Below are positions 52,477-60,573 of a stretch of 64,000 nucleotides of DNA, piece by piece; the stretch's first letter is position 1; each line of letters opens with the position of its first letter. The position numbers and the translations under genes were made by a program. The DNA is from Herbihabitans rhizosphaerae (GTDB lineage Bacteria; Actinomycetota; Actinomycetes; Mycobacteriales; Pseudonocardiaceae): positions 372,001 through 436,000 of the forward strand of contig NZ_SGWQ01000001.1 in the NCBI RefSeq assembly GCF_004216555.1. Direction: 5' to 3'. The notes beneath the pieces were generated by a model, which saw nothing but the letters and a program-made list of their open reading frames with translations, did no database searches and was not told where the DNA came from.

Positions 52477-53969
52477 GAGTCCACGGTATCCACGCCGCGC
52501 AGCCGCACCCGTTGCACCTTGCCGGTGACCGTGTGCGGCAGCGCGTCGGCGAACTCCACCACCGCGGGCACCTTGAACCGGGCCAGCCGGGCCGCGCAGT
52601 GCTCGATCACCACACTCTCGGCCAGTGACACCCCCGGACGGGTGACCACGACGGCCTTCACCCGCTCGCCGGTGCGCTCGTCCGGCACCCCGACGGCGGC
52701 CGCCTCCGCAACGCCGTCCAACTCGACCAGCGCCCGCTCCACCTCGTGCGGGTACACGTTGAAGCCGTTGACGATGATCAGATCGTTGGCCCGGTCCACC
52801 AGGTGTAGATCGCCGTCGTCGTCCAGGTAGCCGACGTCGCCGGTGGTGAACCAGCCATCGGCGTCCGGCCCGTGCGCGCCGTCCGGCCAGTACCCGCGGA
52901 ACAGGTTCGCCCCGCGCGCGGACACCCGGCCGGTGCCACCGCGCCCGTAGTCGGCCCCGAAGTCGTCCTCATCGTCGGTCGGCTCGGCGATGTCCGACCC
53001 GTCGTTGTCCACCAGGCGCAGCTCAACGCCGGGCAGCGGGCCGCCGACCGACCCCGGCTTGGGGAAACCGGACGCCAGCGAGGAGGTGAGCACCGGGCCG
53101 GTCTCGGTCAGCCCGTACCCCTCGTGCACGCCGAGGCCGGTCGCCGCGCGGATCGCGGTCCACACCGGCTCGGGCAGCGGCGCCGCACCCGAGGTGAGCA
53201 GCCGGGCGCTGGCCAGGGACTCGGCCAGCCGCTCCGGATCGACCGCCGCGAGTGCCGCGTACATGGCCGGCACGCCGACGATCGTGGTGATCCGCTGCTC
53301 GGCGCACACGGCGAGCACCCGCTCGAGCTCGAACCGCTCCAGCAGCACGGCGGTGGCCGCGGCCGCGGCGGTCTGCAGCAGGCCGGGCCCGAGGCCGTAG
53401 GAGTGGTACATCGGGATCACCAGCAGCACCCGGTCGGTATGCGTGACCGGCGGCGGGCGCAGCGCCGCGCACTGGTCCACGTTGGACAGCAGCGCGCGGT
53501 GCGACAGCATCACGCCGCGCGGGGCGCCGGACGTGCCGGAGGTGTACGCGAGCACGGCGAGGTCCTCGCCGCCGCCGGTCGGTGTCACCGGCTCGCCCGC
53601 GACTCCCGGTTCGGCCGGCGGCACCACGGTCACGCCGTCGACCGGCTCGCCGACCAGCGCCACCACCCCGCTGTCGGCCAGCACGTGCGCGATCTCCGGC
53701 CCCGGGGTGTCCGGGTTGGCCGGCACGGCGACCGCGCCGGCCCGCAGCGCGCCGAACAGCCCGACGGCGAATCGGGTGGACGTCGGCAGCCGCACCACCA
53801 CGCGGTCACCGGGGCGCACCCCCGCCTCGATGAGCGCCCGCGCCTGGGCGTCGACGGCCGCGTCCAGCTCAGCCCAGGTGCACGACGTGCCGGCGGTCGC
53901 GTCCACCAGAGCGAGGTGCCCGCCGGAGCGCTGAGCCGCCGCGGTCACCAGGTCGGCGATGTTCTGCAT
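52473..53969 (-). CDS. Acyl-CoA synthetase (AMP-binding, ANL family)
   Basis: The 498-residue protein has the P-loop AYTSGTSGAPRGVMLSHRAL, the HSYG motif PMYHSYGLGPGLL, GYGLTETGPVLTSS, the hinge WFTTGDVGYLDDDGDLHLVDR and the C-terminal HTVTGKVQRVRL lysine. It probably activates a carboxylic acid to an acyl-CoA. The ATG at 53969 was chosen because the extra 22 upstream codons have no family sequence. It is co-transcribed with the glutaredoxin gene. Confidence 0.88.
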   Translation of the reverse strand: MQNIADLVTAAAQRSGGHLALVDATAGTSCTWAELDAAVDAQARALIEAGVRPGDRVVVRLPTSTRFAVGLFGALRAGAVAVPANPDTPGPEIAHVLADSGVVALVGEPVDGVTVVPPAEPGVAGEPVTPTGGGEDLAVLAYTSGTSGAPRGVMLSHRALLSNVDQCAALRPPPVTHTDRVLLVIPMYHSYGLGPGLLQTAAAAATAVLLERFELERVLAVCAEQRITTIVGVPAMYAALAAVDPERLAESLASARLLTSGAAPLPEPVWTAIRAATGLGVHEGYGLTETGPVLTSSLASGFPKPGSVGGPLPGVELRLVDNDGSDIAEPTDDEDDFGADYGRGGTGRVSARGANLFRGYWPDGAHGPDADGWFTTGDVGYLDDDGDLHLVDRANDLIIVNGFNVYPHEVERALVELDGVAEAAAVGVPDERTGERVKAVVVTRPGVSLAESVVIEHCAARLARFKVPAVVEFADALPHTVTGKVQRVRLRGVDTVDS

Positions 53970-54048
53970 GTCTCTCACATTCCGTGTGCACGAATGGCCC
54001 CCATCATGATCTCGTGGCAGTGTGTCACGCGTCACCCCTAAGGTCCCC

Positions 54049-54074
54049 CGTCACGGTGACGTGACGTCGACGTC
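54049..54074. promoter_or_regulatory. Adjacent palindromes upstream of bldN
   Basis: CGTCAC-G-GTGACG (54049-54061) and GACGTCGACGTC (54063-54074) are perfect palindromes back to back in the 312-base gap between the divergent acyl-CoA ligase and sigma-factor genes. The remainder of this gap shows no gene. The elements are candidate operators for either gene. Confidence 0.45.
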
Positions 54075-54281
54075 TCATGTGCATTGACCACGGCGACTAC
54101 CTACTTTGCAGTAACTACGTTTATGCTGCGTACCGATCCGGGTGATTGGTGCGGTTACCCGGAGGACGGAGAGTGACATGCATTCGCCGTCGTGCTGGTG
54201 TCGTGCCGGCCTGCCCTGGTCCGGCGCGATGAGCCACGCGATCGACCCGGGTTCGGGTACCGCCGGAGGTCCGGCTGCCCG

Positions 54282-54917
54282 ATGAACCGACACGCCCCGC
54301 CACATGCGCCGACGTCACCCGATCCGGTCACAGCCGGACCGGAGACCGACGAGCGCGCCGACCGCACCGTCGTCGGGGACGTCTGGGACCTGGTCAGAGC
54401 CGCCCAATCGGGTGACACCGCCGCTTTCGGGGAGCTGTACGACCGGTACGTCGACGTCGTGTTCCGGTACGTGCTGTTCCGCGTCGGCGACCGCGAGCTG
54501 GCCGAGGACGTCACCAGCGAGACCTTCCTGCGCGCGCTGCGCCGCATCACCACGGTCACCTACCAGGGCCGCGACGTGGGCGCCTGGTTCGTCACGATCG
54601 CCCGCAACCTGGTGCTCGACCACGTCAAGTCCAGCCGGTTCCGGCTGGAGGTGGCCACCGCCGAGGTGGACGACTCCGAACGGCACGACGCCGGGCCGGA
54701 GCAGCAGGTGATGGCCGGCGTGACCCGCGAGGCGCTGCTGAGTTGCGTCGAGCAACTCGGTGACGACCAGCGCGAGTGCATCGTGCTGCGGTTCCTGCAG
54801 GGCCTGTCGGTCGCCGAGACCGCGGCGATCATGCACCGCAACGACGGCGCGGTGAAAGCCCTGCAACACCGGGCCGTTCGGCGGCTGGCACAGCTGTTGC
54901 CGATCGAGTTGCGATGA
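54282..54917 (+). CDS. bldN: ECF-type sigma factor, BldN-like
   Basis: The 211-residue protein has sigma region 2 (AFGELYDRYVDVVFRYVLFR, AEDVTSETFLRALRR, WFVTIARNLVLDHVKSSRFR) and region 4 (LLSCVEQLGDDQRECIVLRF, LSVAETAAIMHRNDGAVKAL). The neighbour encodes an RsbN-like anti-sigma, and rex/hem genes and a SerB-like gene lie nearby, as around Streptomyces bldN. The ATG at 54282 has GGAGGT 11 bases upstream. BldN directs development genes in Streptomyces; that role here is inferred from synteny. Confidence 0.82.
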   Translation: MNRHAPPHAPTSPDPVTAGPETDERADRTVVGDVWDLVRAAQSGDTAAFGELYDRYVDVVFRYVLFRVGDRELAEDVTSETFLRALRRITTVTYQGRDVGAWFVTIARNLVLDHVKSSRFRLEVATAEVDDSERHDAGPEQQVMAGVTREALLSCVEQLGDDQRECIVLRFLQGLSVAETAAIMHRNDGAVKALQHRAVRRLAQLLPIELR

Positions 54918-55093
54918 GCGGACGACGCTCATGGATGTGACAAGCCCTGGGCGAACAGGGCGAACGCGACACGGTCACGCGTAACCGGGCCCCCGGCCGC
55001 TCGTTTCACCAGGTGGAGATCCCAGCGGATCCCACTGGACGTCTGGACCTCGCCACCGCACCGGCGAGGTAGGGCGCAAGCGGAGCAGGGACG

Positions 55094-56266
55094 GTGGACA
55101 GGGGACCGACGCCCTCAGGGCCACACGAGCAGCACGAGCCATCGGCTCGCGCCGGGCATTCCCGTTCCCCGGTTCCGTCTCCGCGCGAGGAATTCACCAT
55201 CACCGAACGCTCGATCGCCGACCTGCTCGGCACGCTCTCCTCGGCGACCGGGCCGGACGAGGGCGAGCGCGGGCGGATGCGGTCCCGCATCGTCGCGGGG
55301 CTGGGTCAGCACACGCCCACCCACTCGCGCCGCCGCCGCGCGGACGCGACCCGTCCGTCCTCCAGCGTGCGCGGCCGGTTCGCGATCGCCGCGGTCGCGG
55401 CACTGGCCCTGCTGTTCTCGCTGACCGGCATGAGCCTGCTGCTCAGCCGGGACGCGCTGCCCGGCGACGCGCTGTACGGGATCAAGCGCACGGCCGAGGC
55501 CGCGTCACTCGGGCTGACCTTCGGCGACGAGCCCAAGGCGCTCAAGCACCTCGAGTTCGCCGCGGCGCGGGTGACCGAGATCGAGACGCTCACCCAGCGG
55601 TACCCGGCCGCCGCGGACGCCCCGGTCGGCGGGTACCTGACCGCGCTGACCGACCTGGACACCGACGCCGGCGCCGGCGCGCGGCAGCTGGTCGATCTCG
55701 GCACGCGCAGCGACCCGCGACTACTCGAGGCGCTGCGGACCTGGTCGGTACAGCAAAGCAACCGACTCGGCGCGGTCGACGCGAAGCTGCCGCGAGCCGC
55801 GCGGGACCGGCTCGGCGGCACGTCGACGCTGCTCGGCCGGATCACCGAGCGCGCGGACACCCTGCTCGGCCGGTCGCACTGCTACGAGATCACCTCCGGC
55901 GCAGCCGACGACGTCGGGGCGCTGCCCGCGTCCGGCGTCTGCCACACCCGGGCCAGCGCGACCACGGTGAACCCGCCGGCCGGTCGCCAGCGCCCGTCGG
56001 GGACCACCGGCCAGCACACCCCGTCCGGCGTGCCCGGCGTGCCGCTGCCACCGGGCGGTCCGGTACCGACGCGGCCGCTCCCGCCGGTGCCCGTACCGCC
56101 GCCGGGCGCGATGACCCCGGCCCCCGGCCTGCCCCAGCCCTGGCCGGTGCCGGGGCCTGGGCCGACGGCGCCCGGCCGGCCGCCGACCCTTAACGTGCCC
56201 CTCCCTCTGCCCCAGTTGACCGTGCCTCCACCGCTTCCCGGCTTGCCCGCCATCACGATCGGCTAG
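55094..56266 (+). CDS. rsbN: RsbN-like anti-sigma factor (DUF5667)
   Basis: The 390-residue protein has a cytoplasmic N-terminal part with TERSIADLLGTLSSATGPDE and basic residues, one membrane span (FAIAAVAALALLFSLTGMSL, about 96-115) and a DUF5667 domain with ALPGDALYGIKRTAEAASLG. A long Pro/Gly-rich C-terminal tail runs from about residue 290. In Streptomyces RsbN sequesters BldN at the membrane. The 176-base gap to bldN holds no other gene. The GTG start is tentative. Confidence 0.78.
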   Translation: MDRGPTPSGPHEQHEPSARAGHSRSPVPSPREEFTITERSIADLLGTLSSATGPDEGERGRMRSRIVAGLGQHTPTHSRRRRADATRPSSSVRGRFAIAAVAALALLFSLTGMSLLLSRDALPGDALYGIKRTAEAASLGLTFGDEPKALKHLEFAAARVTEIETLTQRYPAAADAPVGGYLTALTDLDTDAGAGARQLVDLGTRSDPRLLEALRTWSVQQSNRLGAVDAKLPRAARDRLGGTSTLLGRITERADTLLGRSHCYEITSGAADDVGALPASGVCHTRASATTVNPPAGRQRPSGTTGQHTPSGVPGVPLPPGGPVPTRPLPPVPVPPPGAMTPAPGLPQPWPVPGPGPTAPGRPPTLNVPLPLPQLTVPPPLPGLPAITIG

Positions 56267-56335
56267 CGACACTGTGGTTTCGACGTGTTCCGTGCGCGGC
56301 GCGTCGGAGATGCTCGCTACTGTGGTGGAGGCGGG

Positions 56336-57292
56336 ATGACGATGCATGCACCGGGAGGCGCCGCGGTGTCGCGACGACGTGGCAGTGGAAAGGGCCGCGA
56401 GCTCGAACGCCTCGCCGCGCTCGCGGGTGAGGCGTCGGCCGAGGCCGCGGTCGCGCTGGAGACGGCGGCCGAGGACGAGCTGTCGGGCGAGCACGACGAG
56501 CCGCGCCCGCCGCCACCCACCGACCTGACCGCGGCCGCGTTCTTCGACGTCGACAACACGATGATGATGGGCGCGTCGATCTTCCACCTGGCCCGCGGGC
56601 TGGCGGCCAGGAAGTTCTTCTCCAACGCCGATCTGGCCAAGTTCGCCCTGCAGCAGATCATCTTCCGGGTCGGCGGCAAGGAGACCAAGGACGGCATCAA
56701 GAACAGCCGCGAGCAGGGCCTGTCGTTCGTGGCCGGGCACAGTGTGGACAAGCTGGTCACGCTCGGCGAGGAGATCTACGACGAGCTGATGGCCGACAAG
56801 ATCTGGGCCGGCACGCGGGCGCTCGCGCAGATGCACCTGGACGCCGGGCAGCGGGTGTGGCTGGTCACCGCGACGCCGGTGGAGCTCGCCTCGATCATCG
56901 CGCGCCGGCTCGGGCTGACCGGCGCGCTGGGCACCGTGCTGGAGAGCGAGGACGGCTCCTACACCGGGCGGCTGGTCGGCGACATGCTGCACGGCAGGGC
57001 GAAGGCGCACGCGGTGCGCGCGCTGGCCGTGCGCGAGGGCCTGGACCTGCGGCGGTGCACGGCGTACTCGGACTCGGTCAACGACGTGCCGATGCTGTCG
57101 GTGGTGGGCACCGCGGTGGCGGTGAACCCGGACGGTGGACTGCGCGAGGTGGCCCGCAAGCGCGACTGGGAGATCCGCGACTTCCGCACCGGGCGCAAGG
57201 CCGCCAAGATCGGCGTGCCGTCGGTGCTCGGCGCGGGTGCGGTCGCCGGAGCCGTCGCCGCCGGCATCGCCTTCCGCAAACGCGAAGCGTGA
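56336..57292 (+). CDS. HAD-IB family hydrolase (SerB1-like)
   Basis: The 318-residue protein has HAD motifs [13 protein letters not shown] (DxDxT), [18 protein letters not shown] and the acidic third motif [15 protein letters not shown]. An Arg-rich N-terminus and a short hydrophobic C-terminus ([15 protein letters not shown]) suggest membrane association. It is of the type M. tuberculosis serB1 (Rv0505c) and the Streptomyces HAD gene between rex and bldN. GGAGG precedes the ATG by 4 bases. Phosphoserine phosphatase activity is not shown by the sequence. Confidence 0.87.
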   Translation: MTMHAPGGAAVSRRRGSGKGRELERLAALAGEASAEAAVALETAAEDELSGEHDEPRPPPPTDLTAAAFFDVDNTMMMGASIFHLARGLAARKFFSNADLAKFALQQIIFRVGGKETKDGIKNSREQGLSFVAGHSVDKLVTLGEEIYDELMADKIWAGTRALAQMHLDAGQRVWLVTATPVELASIIARRLGLTGALGTVLESEDGSYTGRLVGDMLHGRAKAHAVRALAVREGLDLRRCTAYSDSVNDVPMLSVVGTAVAVNPDGGLREVARKRDWEIRDFRTGRKAAKIGVPSVLGAGAVAGAVAAGIAFRKREA

Positions 57293-57295
57293 GTA

Positions 57296-57326
57296 CTGTC
57301 CACTGTAGACAGTCTACTGTGGACAG
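57296..57326 (+). terminator. Long hairpin built from two GTCCAC-type palindromes
   Basis: Fourteen-base arms at 57296-57309 and 57313-57326 pair with a single T-T mismatch around CAG. They are made of GTCCACTGTAGAC and GTCTACTGTGGAC. The hairpin starts 3 bases after the HAD gene stop and also contains the stop codon of the small ORF on the other strand, so it may terminate both. Confidence 0.7.
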
Positions 57327-57415
57327 TCCGGAGAGCGCCCGTCCCCGCGTTCGCGACGACGGAGCTTGCGGACGAGGACGGTCACGGCCGCCGCGAGTGT
57401 GGCGATGACCCACAT
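57314..57415 (-). CDS. 33-residue single-span peptide coupled to the upstream gene
   Basis: The ATG overlaps the TGA of the upstream gene (TGATG). The peptide begins with a hydrophobic segment (MWVIATLAAAVTVLV) followed by a basic tail (RKLRRRERGDGR). The overlap suggests coupled translation, but the gene is too short for certainty. Its stop codon lies in the long terminator hairpin. Confidence 0.45.
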   Translation of the reverse strand: MWVIATLAAAVTVLVRKLRRRERGDGRSPDCPQ

Positions 57416-57852
57416 CAGGCGTCACCGCCGGCGAGCCGGGCCTCGGCCCACGCGGTCGCGACGGCCACGTCGTCGGTGGCGAAGGTCGGGCAACCCCACA
57501 TCGTGGGCCCGGCTTTGATCGCCTTGGAATTCGCGGACTTCGCCTCGGCGGAGACCACAAACGCCAGGCCGCGACAGGTCTCCTTCAGCCGGGGGCGGAG
57601 CTGCTTGAGCATCCGTATCCGCTCCCCGACACCACCGATCACTCTGCGCCGTTCGGCCGGCTGGTCGGCGGTGGAGGGCATCTGGATCACGGCGGCGAAT
57701 CGTGCGTGACGGCCGCTCGCCTCGGTGAGCACGTCGTTGACGACGCGGGCGGCCTCCGTGGGTGTGAGGTCGGCGGCGGCGATGCGCACCAACGGCTCCC
57801 GCGGTGTCGGGGTGGCTTCGCGCACTGGTTCCTCCTTGAGGTCCTCGGACAT
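57415..57852 (-). CDS. Conserved hypothetical protein under a candidate iron box
   Basis: The 145-residue cytoplasmic protein has a charged N-terminus and a single alpha/beta domain (LVRIAAADLTPTEAARVVND, HARFAAVIQMPSTADQPAE, CRGLAFVVSAEAKSANSKA, WGCPTFATDDVAVATAWAEA). The strand order vaguely recalls SpoIIAA/STAS-like folds, with low certainty. Its ATG is 2 bases from a 19-base iron-box-like sequence. It diverges from a TetR gene. Confidence 0.7.
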   Translation of the reverse strand: MSEDLKEEPVREATPTPREPLVRIAAADLTPTEAARVVNDVLTEASGRHARFAAVIQMPSTADQPAERRRVIGGVGERIRMLKQLRPRLKETCRGLAFVVSAEAKSANSKAIKAGPTMWGCPTFATDDVAVATAWAEARLAGGDA

Positions 57853-57854
57853 CT

Positions 57855-57873
57855 TTAGGGGAGCCTAACCTAT
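57855..57873. promoter_or_regulatory. Candidate IdeR/DmdR iron box
   Basis: The 19 bases agree with TTAGGTTAGGCTAACCTAA at 15 positions (TTAGG, A, G, then CTAACCTA). The site sits immediately upstream of the minus-strand ATG at 57852 and 47 bases before the TetR gene. IdeR/DmdR-type repressors bind such boxes with Fe2+. Confidence 0.55.
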
Positions 57874-57876
57874 TTA

Positions 57877-57889
57877 TGACCATTGGTCA
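57877..57889. promoter_or_regulatory. Perfect palindrome TGACCA-T-TGGTCA
   Basis: A perfect 13-base palindrome lies 3 bases from the iron box and 30 bases before the TetR start codon. It is a plausible autoregulatory operator of the TetR protein. Confidence 0.5.
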
Positions 57890-57919
57890 CTAAGTCTGGC
57901 TCACCTAGGATTCGGTGCT

Positions 57920-58486
57920 ATGCCAAGGAGTGCTCGCCCGTTGGGCCGGCCGGCCAAGCTGAGCCGTGACGCGATCGTGGCCGCGGCGCTCGAGTCCGAC
58001 CTGCGCACCGTGACGATGCGCGATCTCGCCGCCCGACTGGGCGTCTCACACTCGGCGCTCTATCGATGGGTCGCCGACCGTGACGGGTTGTTCGACCTGA
58101 TCAGCGAGGTCATGGTCGAGCGGATCCTGCCCACCACGGAGCCGACACCGGAGACCTGGCGCGAGTGGCTGGCCGACCTGGCTTGGAAAATGCACGACGA
58201 GTTCCTCGCCGTGCCCGGTTATGCCGCGCACGTCGCCGCGCCGCACCGGCACAACCCGGCCTCCTTCGCACGCCTGCACGACAAGGTCGTCCACGCCTTC
58301 ACCCTGACCGGCGCCTCGCCACAGATGGCTCAGCAGAGCTGGCTCGCCTTCGGCCTGGGAGTCGTGCAATGGCTCGGCGCCCAACAGGCCGGCCATGACC
58401 TCGGGCCAGAAGCGCCGCGATTCGACCTGTTCCTGGACGTACTCCTGCGCGGCCTCCCGGCCCGGGAGCCCACACCGCGGAGCTGA
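57920..58486 (+). CDS. TetR-family transcriptional regulator
   Basis: The 188-residue protein has an N-terminal HTH (LSRDAIVAAALESDLRTVTM, DLAARLGVSHSALYRWVADRDGLFDLISEVM) and a TetR_C-like ligand domain with WREWLADLAWKMHDEFLAVP and LAFGLGVVQWLGAQQAG. It diverges from the iron-box gene and probably regulates it or itself. Convergent with a second TetR gene 6 bases away. Confidence 0.87.
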   Translation: MPRSARPLGRPAKLSRDAIVAAALESDLRTVTMRDLAARLGVSHSALYRWVADRDGLFDLISEVMVERILPTTEPTPETWREWLADLAWKMHDEFLAVPGYAAHVAAPHRHNPASFARLHDKVVHAFTLTGASPQMAQQSWLAFGLGVVQWLGAQQAGHDLGPEAPRFDLFLDVLLRGLPAREPTPRS

Positions 58487-58492
58487 CCGCAC

Positions 58493-59092
58493 CTACCGCG
58501 TTCCGAACAACTGGTCGACGTGGTGGCGCAGAATCTTGCGCGCTGGCCGGATGCCGCGCTGTCCGATGAGGACGGTGGTGCCGATGCCGTGGCAGAGGGC
58601 CACGAGCCGCGCGGCTTCGATCGTCGGGTCGAGCCCCACGGCCAGTTCGCCGTCGGTCCGTGCCTGGCGTAGCACGCCGGCGAGCCGCTTCTCCAGGCCG
58701 GTGATCCCGGAGAGCCCGGCCACGAGATCGGGTTCGGTCATGGCGAGTACCGCGTAGGACGCTCCGACCAGGTGGAACGCCCGGCTCGCCTCGTCGGACG
58801 GCAGCGCCTCGGCCAGGAACGCCTCGACGAAGGCCCGCGCGGACACCGGGCCGGGCAGCCGGGCCAGGCGCGCCTCCCAGCGCAGCACGCTCTGCCGCTC
58901 CAGGTGCGCGAGCGCTCCCCGCAGCAGCTCCGCCTTGCTGTGGAAGTAGTACTGCACGAGCCGCAGCGAGACTCCGGCCTCGTCGGCCACCGCGCGCATC
59001 GTCACCGCGTGCAGCCCCTCCCGGGCGGCGAGCCGGACCAGCGCGTCGGCGATCAGCGCCCGGCGCTGCTCGTGATCCACCGTCTTGGGCAC
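58493..59092 (-). CDS. TetR-family regulator divergent from a DHA2 exporter
   Basis: The 199-residue protein begins VPKTVDHEQRRALIADALV with the HTH VTMRAVADEAGVSLRLVQYYFHSKAELLRGAL. The GTG at 59090-59092 has GGAGGT 3 bases upstream. A much longer open frame upstream is antisense to the exporter and was rejected. The intergenic operator lies 14 bases from its start, so it probably represses both itself and the exporter and is relieved by an exported compound. Confidence 0.89.
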   Translation of the reverse strand: MPKTVDHEQRRALIADALVRLAAREGLHAVTMRAVADEAGVSLRLVQYYFHSKAELLRGALAHLERQSVLRWEARLARLPGPVSARAFVEAFLAEALPSDEASRAFHLVGASYAVLAMTEPDLVAGLSGITGLEKRLAGVLRQARTDGELAVGLDPTIEAARLVALCHGIGTTVLIGQRGIRPARKILRHHVDQLFGTR

Positions 59093-59105
59093 CTGACCTC
59101 CTTCG

Positions 59106-59136
59106 TGATACAAGCGTATCTGATATGGATGTATCA
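59106..59136. promoter_or_regulatory. Nested operator between TetR and DHA2 genes
   Basis: TGATACA (59106-59112) and TGTATCA (59130-59136) are exact inverse arms. Inside, GATAC-AAGC-GTATC (59107-59120) is a smaller palindrome. The right arm contains the proposed ATG of the exporter (59129), so repressor binding would cover its start codon. Confidence 0.65.
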
Positions 59137-60514
59137 TAACGTCGTGCTGCTGTTCATCGCCTGCGCCGCGCAGTTCATGGTGGTGCTCGACGTGTCGGCG
59201 GTGAACGTCGCGCTGCCGTCGATGCGCGCCTCGCTCGGCTTCACCGACGGCGGGCTGCACTGGGTGGTCAACGCCTACGTGCTGACCTTCGCCGGATTCC
59301 TGCTGGCCGGCGGGCGCGCCGCGGATCTGTTCGGGCGCAAGCGGGTCTTCCGCACCGGGCTCGCGCTGTTCACCGCGGCCAGCCTCGCCGGCGGGCTGGC
59401 CGGCACGGACACCGTGCTCGTCGTGGCCCGCGCGGCACAGGGACTCGGCGCGGCCGCCCTCGCGCCGGCCACACTCACCCTGCTCACGGCGACGCACCAG
59501 GAAGGGCCGCGCCGCACCAGGATGCTGGCCGTCTGGGCGGCGGTCGCGATGGTGGCCGGCGCGTCCGGCAGCGTGGTCGGCGGCCTGCTCACCGACTACC
59601 TCAGCTGGCGCTGGATCCTGCTGGTCAACGTGCCGCTCGGCATCGCCGGCCTGATCGCCGCCACCCGTGTACTGCCCGACGACGAGCGCACCGAACGCCG
59701 GCGGCACCTGGACCTGCCGGGCGCCGCGCTCGCGACGGCCGGACTGGCCGCGACGACCTACGGTGTGTCCACGATCGGGACGCACGGGTGGGCGACACCA
59801 CTCCTGATCGCGGGCGTGGGCGCACTCGCCGCGTTCGCGGTCTACGAGAACCGGTTCGCGCGGGCACCGCTGATCCCGTCCCGGCTGCTGCGGTCGCGCA
59901 CGGTGTCACTCGGCAACGTCGTGATGTTCCTGACCGGCGCGTGCCTCAACCCGATGTGGTACTTCCTCACGCTCTACCTGCAGGAGGTGCTGCACTACGG
60001 GCCGCTGCGGGCCGGACTCGGCTTCCTCCCGCTCGCCGCCGTGTCCGCCGTGGTCGGCGCCCGGGTCACGCCGTGGCTGATGCGGCGCGCCGACTCCCGA
60101 CTGTTGATCATCGCCGGTGCCGTTGCCGGGTGCGCGGGATTCGTCTGGCAGTCGGCCGTCACGCCGCAGGACGGCTACGCCTCCGGCGTCCTCGGGCCGG
60201 TCCTCGTGCTCGCCGTCGGCCTCGGGCTGCTGAACGCTCCGATCACGGCGACCGCCACGGCCGGCGTCGATCGCGCCGACGCCGGTGCCGCGTCCGGCCT
60301 GATGAACACGACCAAGCAGGTCGGCGGCGCACTGGGGCTCGCCGGCCTCATCGCCGTCTGCGGGACGAGCTACACCACCGCGTTCCTGATCATGGCGGCC
60401 CTACTCGCCGGCACGGCCGTCGTCGCCACCGCACTTCCGTCCACAGTGCACACCAGAGCTGACGTGCCAAGCAGCCGCACCTTAGGGGAACGAGATGCAA
60501 CCCGGCCACGGTAA
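59129..60514 (+). CDS. DHA2-type MFS drug exporter
   Basis: The 461-residue protein has about 14 spans. Signatures: VVLDVSAVNVALPSMRASLGF (motif D1), GGRAADLFGRKRVF (motif A), ARAAQGLGAAALAPATLTLL (motif B) and VVGGLLTDYLSWRWILLVNVPLG (motif C). The start at 59129 lies in the operator; a GTG at 59144 is an alternative. The last 15 or so residues (SSRTLGERDATRPR) are encoded by the 107-bp repeat, which supplies the stop codon. Confidence 0.88.
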   Translation: MYHNVVLLFIACAAQFMVVLDVSAVNVALPSMRASLGFTDGGLHWVVNAYVLTFAGFLLAGGRAADLFGRKRVFRTGLALFTAASLAGGLAGTDTVLVVARAAQGLGAAALAPATLTLLTATHQEGPRRTRMLAVWAAVAMVAGASGSVVGGLLTDYLSWRWILLVNVPLGIAGLIAATRVLPDDERTERRRHLDLPGAALATAGLAATTYGVSTIGTHGWATPLLIAGVGALAAFAVYENRFARAPLIPSRLLRSRTVSLGNVVMFLTGACLNPMWYFLTLYLQEVLHYGPLRAGLGFLPLAAVSAVVGARVTPWLMRRADSRLLIIAGAVAGCAGFVWQSAVTPQDGYASGVLGPVLVLAVGLGLLNAPITATATAGVDRADAGAASGLMNTTKQVGGALGLAGLIAVCGTSYTTAFLIMAALLAGTAVVATALPSTVHTRADVPSSRTLGERDATRPR

Positions 60515-60573
60515 CGACGTCATCGCGCCATGCGCTGGAAGGCACCCATTACTGGGAAATTCCGGGGAGGCGG
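60467..60573. repeat. 107-bp dispersed repeat, copy B
   Basis: Ungapped match to 2897-3003 with conserved ends and a variable 20-base middle. It overlaps the 3' ends of two convergent genes: the DHA2 exporter ends inside it at 60514, and the acyltransferase ends inside it at 60549. Both copies lie in convergent or truncated contexts. Confidence 0.8.

Noticed and set aside
58493-59785. A 430-codon version of the second TetR protein
   Set aside because: The added N-terminus is antisense to the DHA2 exporter; the GTG at 59092 has a strong ribosome-binding site.
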